64,000 nt of DNA, from NCBI RefSeq assembly GCF_000934755.1, contig NZ_JYNP01000017.1, forward strand, positions 47,300-111,299. Direction: 5' to 3'. Source of the DNA: Desulfonatronovibrio magnus. Its GTDB lineage: Bacteria; Desulfobacterota; Desulfovibrionia; Desulfovibrionales; Desulfonatronovibrionaceae. Each line of letters begins with the position of its first letter. The stretch's first letter is position 1. The position numbers were made by a program, and so were the translations under genes. The notes below the pieces were generated by a model. That model was given only the letters and a program-made list of their open reading frames with translations. It did not search any database and was not told where the DNA came from. This document shows, in pieces, positions 26,393 to 35,602 of the stretch.

Positions 26393-28395
26393 ATTCAAGG
26401 ATAGCCCTGGCCAGCGTATCGCACCATAGATCTTTTTCTGTTGAAAACAGCTTTGAATACCCTTTTATCTGTCTGATCCTGGACCTGGACGAAATAAGCC
26501 GCCTGGATCAGTCCCTGGCTCTTTTTGCTGTCAACCGCAATAGTCTTTTGTCCCTGTCTGAAATTGATTATCTCAGCGCAACCCCTGAAAACATAAAGTC
26601 CAAACTTTTTCAGCACATCAAAACAAGTACAGGAAAACAATGCGATCCAGGCAGCAGAGTTTATCTTGTCACTGCCCCCAGACTGCTTGGCAGAGTCTTT
26701 AATCCGGTTTCATTCTATTTTGTTTTCAATAAGCAGGATAAGCTCGATCTTGCTATGGCTGAGGTGAACAATACTTTTGGGGACAAGCATACCTACATTC
26801 TGGACCAGCAGATCAATCCAGGTCATTTTCCAGCAAAGTTTAAAACTGACAAAAATTTTCATGTTTCTCCCTTTTTTGACCTAAAAGGGGAGTACCTGTT
26901 CAACTTTGAAGATATCCGGGAAAGATTGGACTTGTCAGTTACTTTGATGAAGAATAATCGCCCTGCCCTACGGGCAAGACTGGCGCAAAGCTATCCAGCA
27001 AAGCCTTTGACAGATGCCGGGATCATGCTTGCGTGCCTGAGTCGCCCCCTTTCGCCCCGCCTTACCTGGCCAAGAATTCTGCGTCAGGCCATGAAGCTTT
27101 ATTTTGTCCATAAACTCCAAATTTATACCAGACCAGAACCCCACAGCAATCATACCATCAGAACCATGCATGATATACCTTCCTTTAAAAACCGGGTAGC
27201 CATGAACATGGTTCTGCGCAATCTCAAAAAGATGAAAAAGGGGACCTTATCCCTGCTTCTGCCTGACAGGAGCGTATTAAAGTTCGGTGGGGTGCATCCA
27301 GGGCCTGAGGCAGTCATCAATGTCCACGACTGGGACTTTTTTACCAGATTAGCCAGATCAGAGGATGTAGGACTTGGCGAATCCTATACCTCAGGATTAT
27401 GGAGTTCGCCAGACCTGACTGATACTCTGGAAGTACTGGCCCTGAACATGAATTACATGTCATATATGGAAAACTGGGGTTTTTTGGGGCGTATTCTGCG
27501 CAGGAGCATTCTTATGACCCGCAGAATAATCCCTGACAACAATGTTTCAGGCAGCAGGAAAAATATCAGAGCCCACTATGATTTATCTGATGAGCTTTTT
27601 TCAGGATTTCTTGATCAGGGCATGAATTATTCGTGCGGAGTTTTTAAAGATCTGCGTGATTGTAAACATGAATCTTTAGAGTCTGCTCAGATTAGAAAAC
27701 TGGAAATGGCTGCAGAGGATTTAAACCTTCATCCTCAGGATCATGTTCTTGACCTGGGCTGCGGTTGGGGGGGCTTTTCTCTGTTTGCGGCACAGAAATA
27801 CGGTTGCCGGGTTAGCGCAGTAACCATTTCTGACAACCAGTACAAATTTCTTGAAAATAAAATTAAGGAACTGGGACTGGGCAATAAGGTCTCTGTCATT
27901 CTAAAAGATTATCGAAAGCTGCAGGGAGAATTCGACAAGATTGTCTCTATTGAAATGCTGGAGGCAATAGGCCATAAGCATCACAAGGACTATTTCAAGA
28001 CCATTGACAGGCTTTTGAGGTCTGATGGCAAGGCTTTTATTCAGACAATTACCATAGTTGATCAAAGATATCAGGAGTATCGCAGGACCAGGGACTGGAT
28101 CAGCACATATATTTTTCCTGGGGGGCTTTTACCTTCCCTGCACAGGATCACTTCAGTGTTAACTGCCAAAACAACCCTCTCAGTAAAAAGTGTTCGCGAC
28201 ATTGGCCTGCATTATGCCCCTACCCTGGCTGCCTGGCAAAAGCGCTTTCAGGAAAACTGGCCGGAAATAGAAAAGCATGGCTTTGATGAAACCTTTTTTA
28301 GAACATGGCAGTATTATTTGAGCATTTGTCAGGCTGGATTCAGGACCAGACATATCAGAGACCTGCAGCTGGTTCTGGACAGGCCTGCCTCTTAG
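26389..28395 (+). CDS. DUF1365 - cyclopropane-fatty-acyl-phospholipid synthase fusion
   Basis: I take TTG 26389 as start: it overlaps the preceding stop, follows GGGGGTG, and begins the protein exactly where DUF1365 proteins begin (SRIALASVSHHRSFSVENSF). Residues 1-245 are DUF1365 (LDLDEISRLD, RLLGRVFNPVSFYFVF, VNNTFGDKHTY, FHVSPFFDLKGEY). After a 30-residue linker, residues 275-668 form a SAM-dependent cyclopropane synthase: GLGESYTSGLW, NIRAHYDLSDELF, DLGCGWGGFSLFAAQ and SIEMLEAIGHKHHKDYF. The two are usually adjacent separate genes. The enzyme would methylenate unsaturated acyl chains; DUF1365 has no proven function. Confidence 0.9.
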   Translation: MNSRIALASVSHHRSFSVENSFEYPFICLILDLDEISRLDQSLALFAVNRNSLLSLSEIDYLSATPENIKSKLFQHIKTSTGKQCDPGSRVYLVTAPRLLGRVFNPVSFYFVFNKQDKLDLAMAEVNNTFGDKHTYILDQQINPGHFPAKFKTDKNFHVSPFFDLKGEYLFNFEDIRERLDLSVTLMKNNRPALRARLAQSYPAKPLTDAGIMLACLSRPLSPRLTWPRILRQAMKLYFVHKLQIYTRPEPHSNHTIRTMHDIPSFKNRVAMNMVLRNLKKMKKGTLSLLLPDRSVLKFGGVHPGPEAVINVHDWDFFTRLARSEDVGLGESYTSGLWSSPDLTDTLEVLALNMNYMSYMENWGFLGRILRRSILMTRRIIPDNNVSGSRKNIRAHYDLSDELFSGFLDQGMNYSCGVFKDLRDCKHESLESAQIRKLEMAAEDLNLHPQDHVLDLGCGWGGFSLFAAQKYGCRVSAVTISDNQYKFLENKIKELGLGNKVSVILKDYRKLQGEFDKIVSIEMLEAIGHKHHKDYFKTIDRLLRSDGKAFIQTITIVDQRYQEYRRTRDWISTYIFPGGLLPSLHRITSVLTAKTTLSVKSVRDIGLHYAPTLAAWQKRFQENWPEIEKHGFDETFFRTWQYYLSICQAGFRTRHIRDLQLVLDRPAS

Positions 28396-28433
28396 GGATG
28401 AGAATTCCTGATTAATTAAGCTTTTACCGGTAG

Positions 28434-29399
28434 TTACTCATAGGGAAAAAAACAGGCTGCAAGATGCTCGCTGCTAATTTCTTCAAGTAAAGGATCAACT
28501 TTTTGGCATTGATCATCTGCCCTGGAACATCTTGGAGCAAAGGAACACCCTTTGGGTGGATGGTAAGGATCAGGAAGTTCAGCAGTTTCTTCCTCTCCCT
28601 TGAGAGAATCTGTTCCAATGCCCGGCACACTGCCGAGAAGCAGTCTGGTATATGGATGACGGCATTTTTCAAAAATTTCATCTGTAGGTCCATACTCCAC
28701 AAACTTGCCAAAATACATTACAGCCACTCTGTCGCACAGATTGCGCACCACTCCCAGATCATGGCTGATAAACAAATATGTCAGGTTGAACTCAGCACGC
28801 AAATCCTTGAGCAGATTCAAAACTTGAGCCTGAACAGAAACATCCAGAGCTGAAACCGGCTCATCCAGGATCAGCAGTTCAGGATTTGGAGCCAGAGCTC
28901 TTGCTATTCCTATCCTCTGGGCCTGACCTCCGGAAAACTCATGGGGGTACCGAGTCAAAAATTCAGGACGCAGATTAACACTGCGCATAAGTTCTTCCAT
29001 GCGCTTTTTTCTCTGATCTGAATTCATTCCCAGCAGATACTTAAGAGGTGCTTCCAGAATCTGTTCCACGGTTTTGCGAGGATTAAGAGAACTTAGCGGA
29101 TCCTGAAAAATATACTGAATCCTTCTCGCCAGAGCTTTGCGGTCTGGAACTGTACCGGTTCTGGCAAAAACTTTTCCATCCAGTTCAATGCTGCCTTTTG
29201 TGGGCGCTTCTAAGCCTACCAGCATTTTGGCCAGGGTTGATTTTCCGCACCCTGACTCACCTACAATGCCCAGGATTTCTCCCTTGTCCACTTTAAAGTC
29301 AATACCCCTGACAGCGTGAACAGCTGAAAGTTTGCGGCCCAGCAGGGTCCTTCCGCCACCATACTGCTTGATTAGAGATTTTACTGTCAGTTTATTCAA
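28434..29399 (-). CDS. Peptide-type ABC transporter ATPase (DppF/OppF-like)
   Basis: The 321-residue ATPase has Walker A GESGCGKSTLAKML, Q-loop IFQDPLSSLNPRKTV, signature SGGQAQRIGIARAL, Walker B LLILDEPVSALD and the H-switch SHDLG. The C-terminal cysteine-rich tail (PKGCSFAPRCSRADDQCQ) is typical of oligopeptide transporters, where it may hold an iron-sulfur cluster. I choose TTG (complement of 29397-29399) as start, because GGGGAGGG precedes it and it overlaps the previous stop (TTGA); an ATG at 29423 is possible. It is the last gene of the leftward transporter operon. Confidence 0.92.
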   Translation of the reverse strand: MNKLTVKSLIKQYGGGRTLLGRKLSAVHAVRGIDFKVDKGEILGIVGESGCGKSTLAKMLVGLEAPTKGSIELDGKVFARTGTVPDRKALARRIQYIFQDPLSSLNPRKTVEQILEAPLKYLLGMNSDQRKKRMEELMRSVNLRPEFLTRYPHEFSGGQAQRIGIARALAPNPELLILDEPVSALDVSVQAQVLNLLKDLRAEFNLTYLFISHDLGVVRNLCDRVAVMYFGKFVEYGPTDEIFEKCRHPYTRLLLGSVPGIGTDSLKGEEETAELPDPYHPPKGCSFAPRCSRADDQCQKVDPLLEEISSEHLAACFFPYE

Positions 29400-31312
29400 G
29401 ACGCCCTCCCCGGATACAGACATTTTACCTCGTGAACAGAAGAAAGGGTTTTAAGTTCAATTTCTGATCTTAGACATGAATCATCAGCTTTGTGGCAGCG
29501 TTTGGCAAACTTGCACCCTGGGGGCAGAGCATTTACTCGAGGAGGAAGGCCTGGGATTTCAGTCAGCTTATCCTGTTTGCGGCTTACGTCCGGAACACAC
29601 TCAATAAGGCGCTGGGTGTATGGATGGGCTGGATTATTCAGAATTTCATCCACAGGACCTGATTCCACAATTTCTCCAGCATACATGACCGCAACCCGGT
29701 CGCAGATATGAGCCACAACCCCAAAATCGTGAGTAATGAACATGAGGCTGGCATTTTTTTCCTTGCGCAGCCTGTCAAGCAGTTTGAGTATCTGGGCCTG
29801 GACAGTAACATCCAGAGCAGTGGTGGGCTCGTCAGCAACGATCAGATCAGGTTCATTGGCCAGAGCCATGGCAATGCTGATTCGCTGGCGCATTCCCCCT
29901 GAAAGCTGATGAGGATAAACATTGACCCTTTGGGAGGCATTGGGAATCCTGACCTGCTCAAGCAGGGAAACCGCCTTTTTCCAGGCCTGGTTATATGAAA
30001 GAGGCTGATGTACCCGCATGGCTTCAACAAGCTGATCCCCCACCTTAAACTGGGGATGCAGGGTGGATAATGGATCCTGGAAGATATAGGATATCCTGTT
30101 ACCCCTTAGATTTCTGAGCTTATGATCCGGCACTGCCAGAATATTGTCACCTTCAAAATTAACCTGGCCAGAAGTGATAATTCCAGGAGGCGAGGCCACA
30201 AGACCAAGAATAGACATGGCAGTAACTGATTTTCCAGAACCTGATTCACCAATAATACCAAGGCACTCCCCTGGTTTGATATGAAAACTCGGAGCATTGA
30301 CCGCCTTATGCAGCTCCTGCCCAATGTGAAACTCAGTTCGCAGTTTCTGGACATCAATAAGTCCCTGCTGCTCACCGGCAAATGCAGTCTTTGCCTCTGG
30401 AGCAACCCTGGTTCTGAAGGCAGGTTTTTGCAGTGCTCCTGATTTGAGCCTGGGGTCAAGCATGTCTCTTATGCCATCTCCCAGCAGATTAATGCTCATA
30501 ACCAGGATAAAAATGACTAAGCCGGGAATTGTGGCCACATGCGGAGCAGTGATGATTAAGCGCCGCCCTTCTCCCAGCATGGACCCAAGATCTGCCTGGG
30601 GTGGCTGGGCGCCAAGTCCGAGAAAGGAAAGGCCTGCTGTTTCTAAGATCATCCAGCCCACAGTGGTGGACATGGTAATAACTATTACCGGCAATACATT
30701 GGGAAATATTTCAGTAACAATAATTCTTACATCACCTTTGCCTGAAAGTCTGGCCGCATCTACAAACTCACGGTTGCGCAGGGTGATTGTAACCCCGCGC
30801 ACGTTTCTGGCAAAAAAGGGAATATTTACTATGGCTATGGCGTAGAGAGCATTCATAAGTCCCGGTCCCAGCACTGCCACAATGGCCAGGGCCAGCAGGA
30901 TATAGGGAAAGGCCATGAGCATATCAATGCCGCGCATGAGAAAGGTATCGATACGATGGGCAAAATATCCGGCTATAATGCCTATCAGGGTGCCAATGGT
31001 AGCTGCCACCAGAGTTGCGGATATGCCCACAGCAAGAGATACCCTTGTACCCCAGAGTATCCTTGAGAGTATGTCCCTTCCAAGCTGGTCTGTTCCAAGT
31101 AAATGACCAGGAGAAAAAATTGGCAGAAGACGATTGGCCAGAGCAGTCTTGTTGGGATCTGCCAGAGGCAGCAGGGGTGTAATCAGAGCCAGACCCACAA
31201 CTATGGTCAGCACTATGAAACCAAAGGCTGCCAGGCGGTTGCGGAAAAGCATCCTGAACATGATGACAATGGAGGCAATTCTGGAAGGTGATGCTGTTAC
31301 AGGGCTACTCAT
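29396..31312 (-). CDS. Fused ABC permease-ATPase (DppC + DppD)
   Basis: The 638-residue polypeptide joins two transporter parts. Residues 1-290 are a DppC-like permease with an N-terminal helix, LLGTDQLGRDILSRILWGTR and the EAA-type loop AARLSGKGDVRIIVTEIFPN. After about 25 linker residues, residues 318-638 are a DppD-like ATPase with Walker A GESGSGKSVTAMSI, SGGMRQRISIAMALA, Walker B LIVADEPTTALD and a cysteine-containing tail (PPGCKFAKRCHKADDSC). The fusion is known in some peptide/nickel-type transporters. It overlaps dppB-like and dppF-like neighbours by 4 bp at each end, a tight operon. Confidence 0.92.
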   Translation of the reverse strand: MSSPVTASPSRIASIVIMFRMLFRNRLAAFGFIVLTIVVGLALITPLLPLADPNKTALANRLLPIFSPGHLLGTDQLGRDILSRILWGTRVSLAVGISATLVAATIGTLIGIIAGYFAHRIDTFLMRGIDMLMAFPYILLALAIVAVLGPGLMNALYAIAIVNIPFFARNVRGVTITLRNREFVDAARLSGKGDVRIIVTEIFPNVLPVIVITMSTTVGWMILETAGLSFLGLGAQPPQADLGSMLGEGRRLIITAPHVATIPGLVIFILVMSINLLGDGIRDMLDPRLKSGALQKPAFRTRVAPEAKTAFAGEQQGLIDVQKLRTEFHIGQELHKAVNAPSFHIKPGECLGIIGESGSGKSVTAMSILGLVASPPGIITSGQVNFEGDNILAVPDHKLRNLRGNRISYIFQDPLSTLHPQFKVGDQLVEAMRVHQPLSYNQAWKKAVSLLEQVRIPNASQRVNVYPHQLSGGMRQRISIAMALANEPDLIVADEPTTALDVTVQAQILKLLDRLRKEKNASLMFITHDFGVVAHICDRVAVMYAGEIVESGPVDEILNNPAHPYTQRLIECVPDVSRKQDKLTEIPGLPPRVNALPPGCKFAKRCHKADDSCLRSEIELKTLSSVHEVKCLYPGRAS

Positions 31313-32313
31313 GCTGTCACCCTTGGATCCAGCAAAAATTGAACAACATCAGCAATGAGGTTGAAAAAGACATAAGCCACCGCAACAATAAGCACCCCGC
31401 CCTGGACCAGCAGCAGATCACGGGTAGATATGGCATTAACCAGCATGCTGCCTATGCCCGGCCATTGAAAGACTGTTTCCACATAAACAGCTCCACCGAG
31501 AACAAAACCGGCCTGGATACCGATTACCGGAACAATGCTCACCAATGCAGCCTTGAATGCGTGTCTGTATATGACCCGCCTTTCACGAAGCCCTTTGGCC
31601 CTGGCAGTGCGGATGTAGTCCTGACGCAACACTTCAAGCATGCTGGATCTGGTCAGCCTGGCAATAACTCCGGTGGCAATAAAGGCCAGAGTTCCTGCCG
31701 GCAGAATCAGGTGGCGAAGCAGATCCGGCAAATCCCCTCCTCCGTAAATGGAATACATGCCGCTTGCAGGAAGCCAGCTTAGATTCACTGCAAAAACAAT
31801 AATCAAAAGCAGTCCCAGCCAGAACGCCGGAGTGGAAATACCAATGAGCACTATGACGGTGATCAGTTTGTCAGCCAGACCATACTGGCGGCTGGCGGAA
31901 ATAATGCCGGCCAGGAGCCCCATAATGGAACAGATGATCAGCGCTGTACCCGCAAGGATCAAGGTGGCGCTGAACCTTTCAGTAACAATATCCAGTACAG
32001 GCCTGTTCTGGGCGTAGGAACGACCGAAGTCTCCCTGAAAAATATTGGTCAGCCAGGTCATGTACTGCCTGGGAAGGGATTGATCCAGACCGAGCTGCCG
32101 GTTGAGCTGAGCTACATTTTCCGGTGTGGCATAAGCCCCGAGAATTGCTGTAGCTGGATCGCCTGGAATCAGGGCCATGATGAAAAAGACAATAATTGTC
32201 AGCCCTAAAATGACCGGGATGGTGGCCAGAAGTCTTTTGCCGATATAGAGCCAGATTTTTGTGGACATGAGCTTTTCTTGAAATTTTGTATTGCCAAAGG
32301 ATTGGTTGTCCAT
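31309..32313 (-). CDS. ABC transporter permease (DppB-like)
   Basis: The protein (334 residues from 32313) has six transmembrane helices and the family elements IPGDPATAILG, GLDQSLPRQYMTWLTNIFQG, FGRSYAQNRPV and the EAA loop RTARAKGLRERRVIYRHAFK. It would form a permease pair with the fused permease. The first 15 residues lack similarity, so Met16 (complement of 32266-32268) may be the true start; neither start has a clear ribosome-binding site. A 640-bp repeat-filled gap separates it from the binding-protein gene upstream. Confidence 0.9.
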   Translation of the reverse strand: MDNQSFGNTKFQEKLMSTKIWLYIGKRLLATIPVILGLTIIVFFIMALIPGDPATAILGAYATPENVAQLNRQLGLDQSLPRQYMTWLTNIFQGDFGRSYAQNRPVLDIVTERFSATLILAGTALIICSIMGLLAGIISASRQYGLADKLITVIVLIGISTPAFWLGLLLIIVFAVNLSWLPASGMYSIYGGGDLPDLLRHLILPAGTLAFIATGVIARLTRSSMLEVLRQDYIRTARAKGLRERRVIYRHAFKAALVSIVPVIGIQAGFVLGGAVYVETVFQWPGIGSMLVNAISTRDLLLVQGGVLIVAVAYVFFNLIADVVQFLLDPRVTA

Positions 32314-32336
32314 CAGGGACAGCGGTATTGCCGTCC

Positions 32337-32704
32337 CTTACAAGTAACTACAAACATTTTACTAATAAAATCAGACTGTTACAATTTTAAGATTTTTACA
32401 TATGATTGATTCTCAATTGCCTGAAAAATTCCGTCAAAGATGAGAGCTTTACGCCAGGCACAGGGACTGTCCCTCGCTGTGTAAATTTTGTCATCAAAGA
32501 AAATCTCTTCCAGGAACCAATGTAGCATCAATCTTTTTTAAAGTACCTCGCGGGGACTGTCCCAATTTCCAAATATGGGACTGTTCTTCAAGGTGGAGGC
32601 GGCTTCCAGCCGCCTGGAATTAAATAGCCTGCAGGATGCAGGCTCCACTTTAAAGACAGTTACTCACAGGTTCGGTCCCGGTCCGCCCGGGTGAGGAGCT
32701 TTTA
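32337..32704 (+). repeat. Long mosaic repeat (F + unit A), copy 4
   Basis: It begins at the border motif CTTACAAGTAACTACAAAC, continues with AAAAATTCCGTCAAAGATGA, CAGGGACTGTCCCTCGCTGT and CAGGAACCAATGTAGCATC, and then becomes a complete unit A ending GGGTGAGGAGCTT. The same order recurs at 57691-58065. It sits inside the transporter operon, between the binding-protein gene and the first permease gene. Confidence 0.88.
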
Positions 32705-32742
32705 AGGAAAGCAGGGGACAGGCACTCCGGGACCCACTTGAG
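32704..32742 (-). repeat. Fragment of MITE family D
   Basis: AAGGAAAGCAGGGGACAGGC and ACTCCGGGACCCACTTG are the reverse complement of the right half of the intact element at 55861-56010. Its terminal repeat is missing, and the fragment abuts the end of unit A. The remaining spacer (32743-32955) shows nothing recognisable. Confidence 0.7.
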
Positions 32743-32955
32743 CAATAACCCATGTTTTAAGCTTCCCATTTCAGAGAAAATTAAGTCCAGGAAGAGCCAG
32801 TCCCCACATAAGATCCAAAGGTCTAAACAATTACCAATCTAGCACATGGTACATATTTTTTAATCAACAAACTAGTTGTTGCGATCAGAGTTTGTGGATC
32901 CTGCATCTTGCCGGCTATGCTTAAACTGGCATGCTGGAAGCAGACCCCACCCTGT

Positions 32956-34521
32956 CTACATTTTGCTTACATCGTGCAGAAGCAGGAAAAAGGATGGCTG
33001 CAGACGAAAACCTTCAACCCTGCTGGATGCTACAGCGTTCTGTTTCCAATTGGCTACAAAAGCCCAGGGCGCATCTTCATACACTATTTCCTGCATCCTG
33101 CGATACAGCTCAGCCCTTTCATCCTGATCAGTGCTCTGTCTGGCCCTGGCCAGAAGTTCATCCACCTCAGGATTGCTGTAGTATCCTGAATTAAACCCCC
33201 CATGCTCAGGCCATGCTTCTGTGCGCAGGGCAAGGTAAGGAAGAGTGTCCGGATCATTGGTCATCCAGGCCATTTGAGCCATGTCTGCCTTGCCTTCAAG
33301 ACCGGGATTGACCCTGCCCAGAAAAGTGTTCCACTCGTAGGTCTCAATGCTGACCCTGAGGCCAACTTCAGCCAGATCAGCCTGAATGGCAGCTCCCATG
33401 GACAATGGATCAAGCATGCCTGACCCGCCTTCTGTAACATAGAATGTAAGCTGAGCACCCTCGGCACCTGCTTCAGCCAGTAAAGCTCTGGCCTTGTCAG
33501 GATCGTAAGGATAAGGTTCCAGCGCATCATTATAAGCCCACGCAAATGCGGGAGGAGTTGGTCCGGCAGCTACAGCAGCAGTGCCCTGAAGTACGTCTCT
33601 CACCAGTGACTCCTTGTCTATGGCATAATTCACAGCCTGACGAACACGCTGATCCTTGAATGGACCTTCTTTCATATTCAAAATAAGAAACCAGAGATGA
33701 GGACCGGCCTGCTCAAATACCTGATAATTGGCATCAGCCTTGAAATGACCGACATTGTCAGGTGGAACTTCTACCATAAGGTCAATACCACCGGAAAGCA
33801 TCTCTGCCACTCGGGTATTGGCATCTGTTATGGGCCTGAAAACAACCGCTTCCAATGAGGGTACTCCATCCCAGTAATCGCTGTTTCTAACCAGCACAAC
33901 TCTGGTATTGGCACGCCATTCTTCAAATCTGAAAGGCCCTGTCCCTGATGGATGACGACCGAAATCCTCCTGGTGCTCTTTAACTGCAGCTGGAGAAACA
34001 ATGAGGCCTGTGGGATAGGCAAGATTGGAAAGTAGAGGAGCAAAAGGCTCGGACAAGGTGAACTTTACTGAATAATCATCCAGAGCCTCTACAGAATCTA
34101 CCTGGCTGAAGTAAAATGACAGTGGAAAAGGGCCTGTATGGTGATATGGATGGTCTTCGTCAAGCATTCTCTGAAAATTGAAAACCACAGCTTCAGCGTT
34201 AAAAGCCGAACCATCGTGAAAGCTTATTCCCTGCCTCAGCTGAAAAACATACTCAAGTCCGTCATCGCTGATGGTCCAGGATTCGGCAAGAGCGGGTTCC
34301 ACTTCAAGAGAGCCGTCTTCATAGCGAACCAGACCGTCATAGATATTCATAAGTATCCGAAAATCATTAACAGCGGTAACCCCGTGCGGGTCCAGAGATT
34401 GTGGTTCAGCAATCTGCCCCACCACCAGAACATTGGGTGGCGTGGCTGACCAGGCGGTTTTAAATGAAATGAAACTCAGCAGAACAAAAAAAACCAACAA
34501 AAAATACCAGGATTTTTTCAT
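32956..34521 (-). CDS. Periplasmic peptide-type substrate-binding protein (SBP family 5)
   Basis: The 521-residue protein has a cleavable signal peptide (residues 1-26, ending TAWSA, without a lipobox cysteine) and the family 5 pattern: EPQSLDPHGVTAVNDFRILM, YEDGSLEVEPALAESWTISD, LRQGISFHDGSAFNAEAVVF, GTGPFRFEEWRANTRVVLVR and the conserved RQAVNYAIDKESLVRDVLQG. It delivers ligand to the downstream permeases. The ligand may be a dipeptide, but the divergent amidohydrolase and DUF1028 genes suggest a carbamoylated or ureido compound (inference). AAGGGGA is a good ribosome-binding site. Confidence 0.92.
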   Translation of the reverse strand: MKKSWYFLLVFFVLLSFISFKTAWSATPPNVLVVGQIAEPQSLDPHGVTAVNDFRILMNIYDGLVRYEDGSLEVEPALAESWTISDDGLEYVFQLRQGISFHDGSAFNAEAVVFNFQRMLDEDHPYHHTGPFPLSFYFSQVDSVEALDDYSVKFTLSEPFAPLLSNLAYPTGLIVSPAAVKEHQEDFGRHPSGTGPFRFEEWRANTRVVLVRNSDYWDGVPSLEAVVFRPITDANTRVAEMLSGGIDLMVEVPPDNVGHFKADANYQVFEQAGPHLWFLILNMKEGPFKDQRVRQAVNYAIDKESLVRDVLQGTAAVAAGPTPPAFAWAYNDALEPYPYDPDKARALLAEAGAEGAQLTFYVTEGGSGMLDPLSMGAAIQADLAEVGLRVSIETYEWNTFLGRVNPGLEGKADMAQMAWMTNDPDTLPYLALRTEAWPEHGGFNSGYYSNPEVDELLARARQSTDQDERAELYRRMQEIVYEDAPWAFVANWKQNAVASSRVEGFRLQPSFFLLLHDVSKM

Positions 34522-34604
34522 AATTTCCCCTTTTTTCAGCTATAGGTTCTAAGAAAAAAGCACTCATAAAAGTTTAAAAGTTTCATTACATTTTTATCAT
34601 CATT

Positions 34605-34632
34605 TCGTCAATTAAGATAATTAATTAACGAA
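34605..34632. promoter_or_regulatory. Candidate operator in the divergent promoter
   Basis: TTCGTCAATTAA, a GATA spacer and TTAATTAACGAA form a 12-bp inverted repeat with a single mismatch. It lies in the 337-bp region between the binding-protein gene and the DUF1028 gene, about 85 bp upstream of the former. The symmetry and location fit a dimeric regulator that could control both directions. No regulator gene is adjacent. A TTGACA box at 34824 and GATAAT at 34845 could be a promoter for the rightward genes. Confidence 0.5.
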
Positions 34633-34858
34633 TCTGTGCACTGAAGACAATTTAAGTCTTTTGAGCACTTTGCATAAAAAAGGGTAATAGAATAATGATC
34701 AAGTGGGGGCCGGAATGTGTCTTTTGTTTTACGAACAAAAGTAACAACCAGTTCCGGCATTCTCAAGCAGGTAATTTAGACCTGGTGACTCAGGATTATA
34801 TGCTATCAAGTTTTCCATCATGTTTGACATAAAGCTTTGTTCCGGATAATTTTCTCTG

Positions 34859-35602
34859 ATGACATATTCCATAGTTGCTACAGATCCTGTTTCAGGGGCC
34901 ATGGGTGCAGCTACAGCCACAGGCCTGGCTGCAGTGGGCGGCTTTGTGACTCATACCAGATTTGGTGCCGGTGCTATAGCTACCCAGGGTCTGTTTACCA
35001 ACTGGATATCTGGGGAAAAAGGTCTTGCCCTGCTTATGCAGGGTCATGATGCCAACAAGGTCATGGAAATACTGGTTAATGAGGATAATGGAAGTTCCCA
35101 GAGACAATTTATTGTCTGTGATACACTGGGCAATACTGCCGGACATACCGGTCATGCCAATAAAGATTTTAAAATTCATGTTTGCCGGCAGGACTATGCC
35201 ATTGCCGGTAATATGCTCGCAGGTAAAGACATTATTGAGGCCATGGAGGCAGCTTTTCTCGGTGATGAGAGCCAGGAGCTGCATTTAAGGCTTATCAATT
35301 CTCTCATGGCTGGAGAAAAAGCTGGTGGAGACTATAGAGGAACTCATAGTTGTGCAGTAAAAGTATCATATTTTGATCGCCCTCCCTTTGATTTACGGGT
35401 AGACTGGGCGGATTATAACTGCTGTCAACAGCTTCTAAGCATATATGAAAAGACTCAGTGTACATCATTTCAGGAATTTATTGCCTGGGTCCCCACTATT
35501 GCTGAACCCGACAAGAAGAAGGTTATGCTTGAACCGGCCATGCCTTTGGCAGCTACGCTGGTTGCCCCGGATATAATTGCAAATGATAAGGAAAACATAT
35601 GA
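34859..35602 (+). CDS. DUF1028 family protein (Ntn-hydrolase-like)
   Basis: The 247-residue protein starts MTYSIVATDPVSGAMGAATA, as DUF1028 members do, and contains GFVTHTRFGAGAIATQGLFT and NMLAGKDIIEAMEAAF. It ends with a segment near FDLRVDWADYN. DUF1028 is placed in the Ntn-hydrolase superfamily and is often encoded with peptide-type transporters and M20 amidohydrolases, so it may cleave an amide or ureido bond; no reaction is proven. There is no clear ribosome-binding site, and a TTGACA/GATAAT pair lies so close that the message could be nearly leaderless. The stop overlaps the next start (ATGA). Confidence 0.88.
   Translation: MTYSIVATDPVSGAMGAATATGLAAVGGFVTHTRFGAGAIATQGLFTNWISGEKGLALLMQGHDANKVMEILVNEDNGSSQRQFIVCDTLGNTAGHTGHANKDFKIHVCRQDYAIAGNMLAGKDIIEAMEAAFLGDESQELHLRLINSLMAGEKAGGDYRGTHSCAVKVSYFDRPPFDLRVDWADYNCCQQLLSIYEKTQCTSFQEFIAWVPTIAEPDKKKVMLEPAMPLAATLVAPDIIANDKENI

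Noticed and set aside
32876..33194. Three overlapping rightward frames
   Set aside because: They are antisense to the 3' end of the binding-protein gene.
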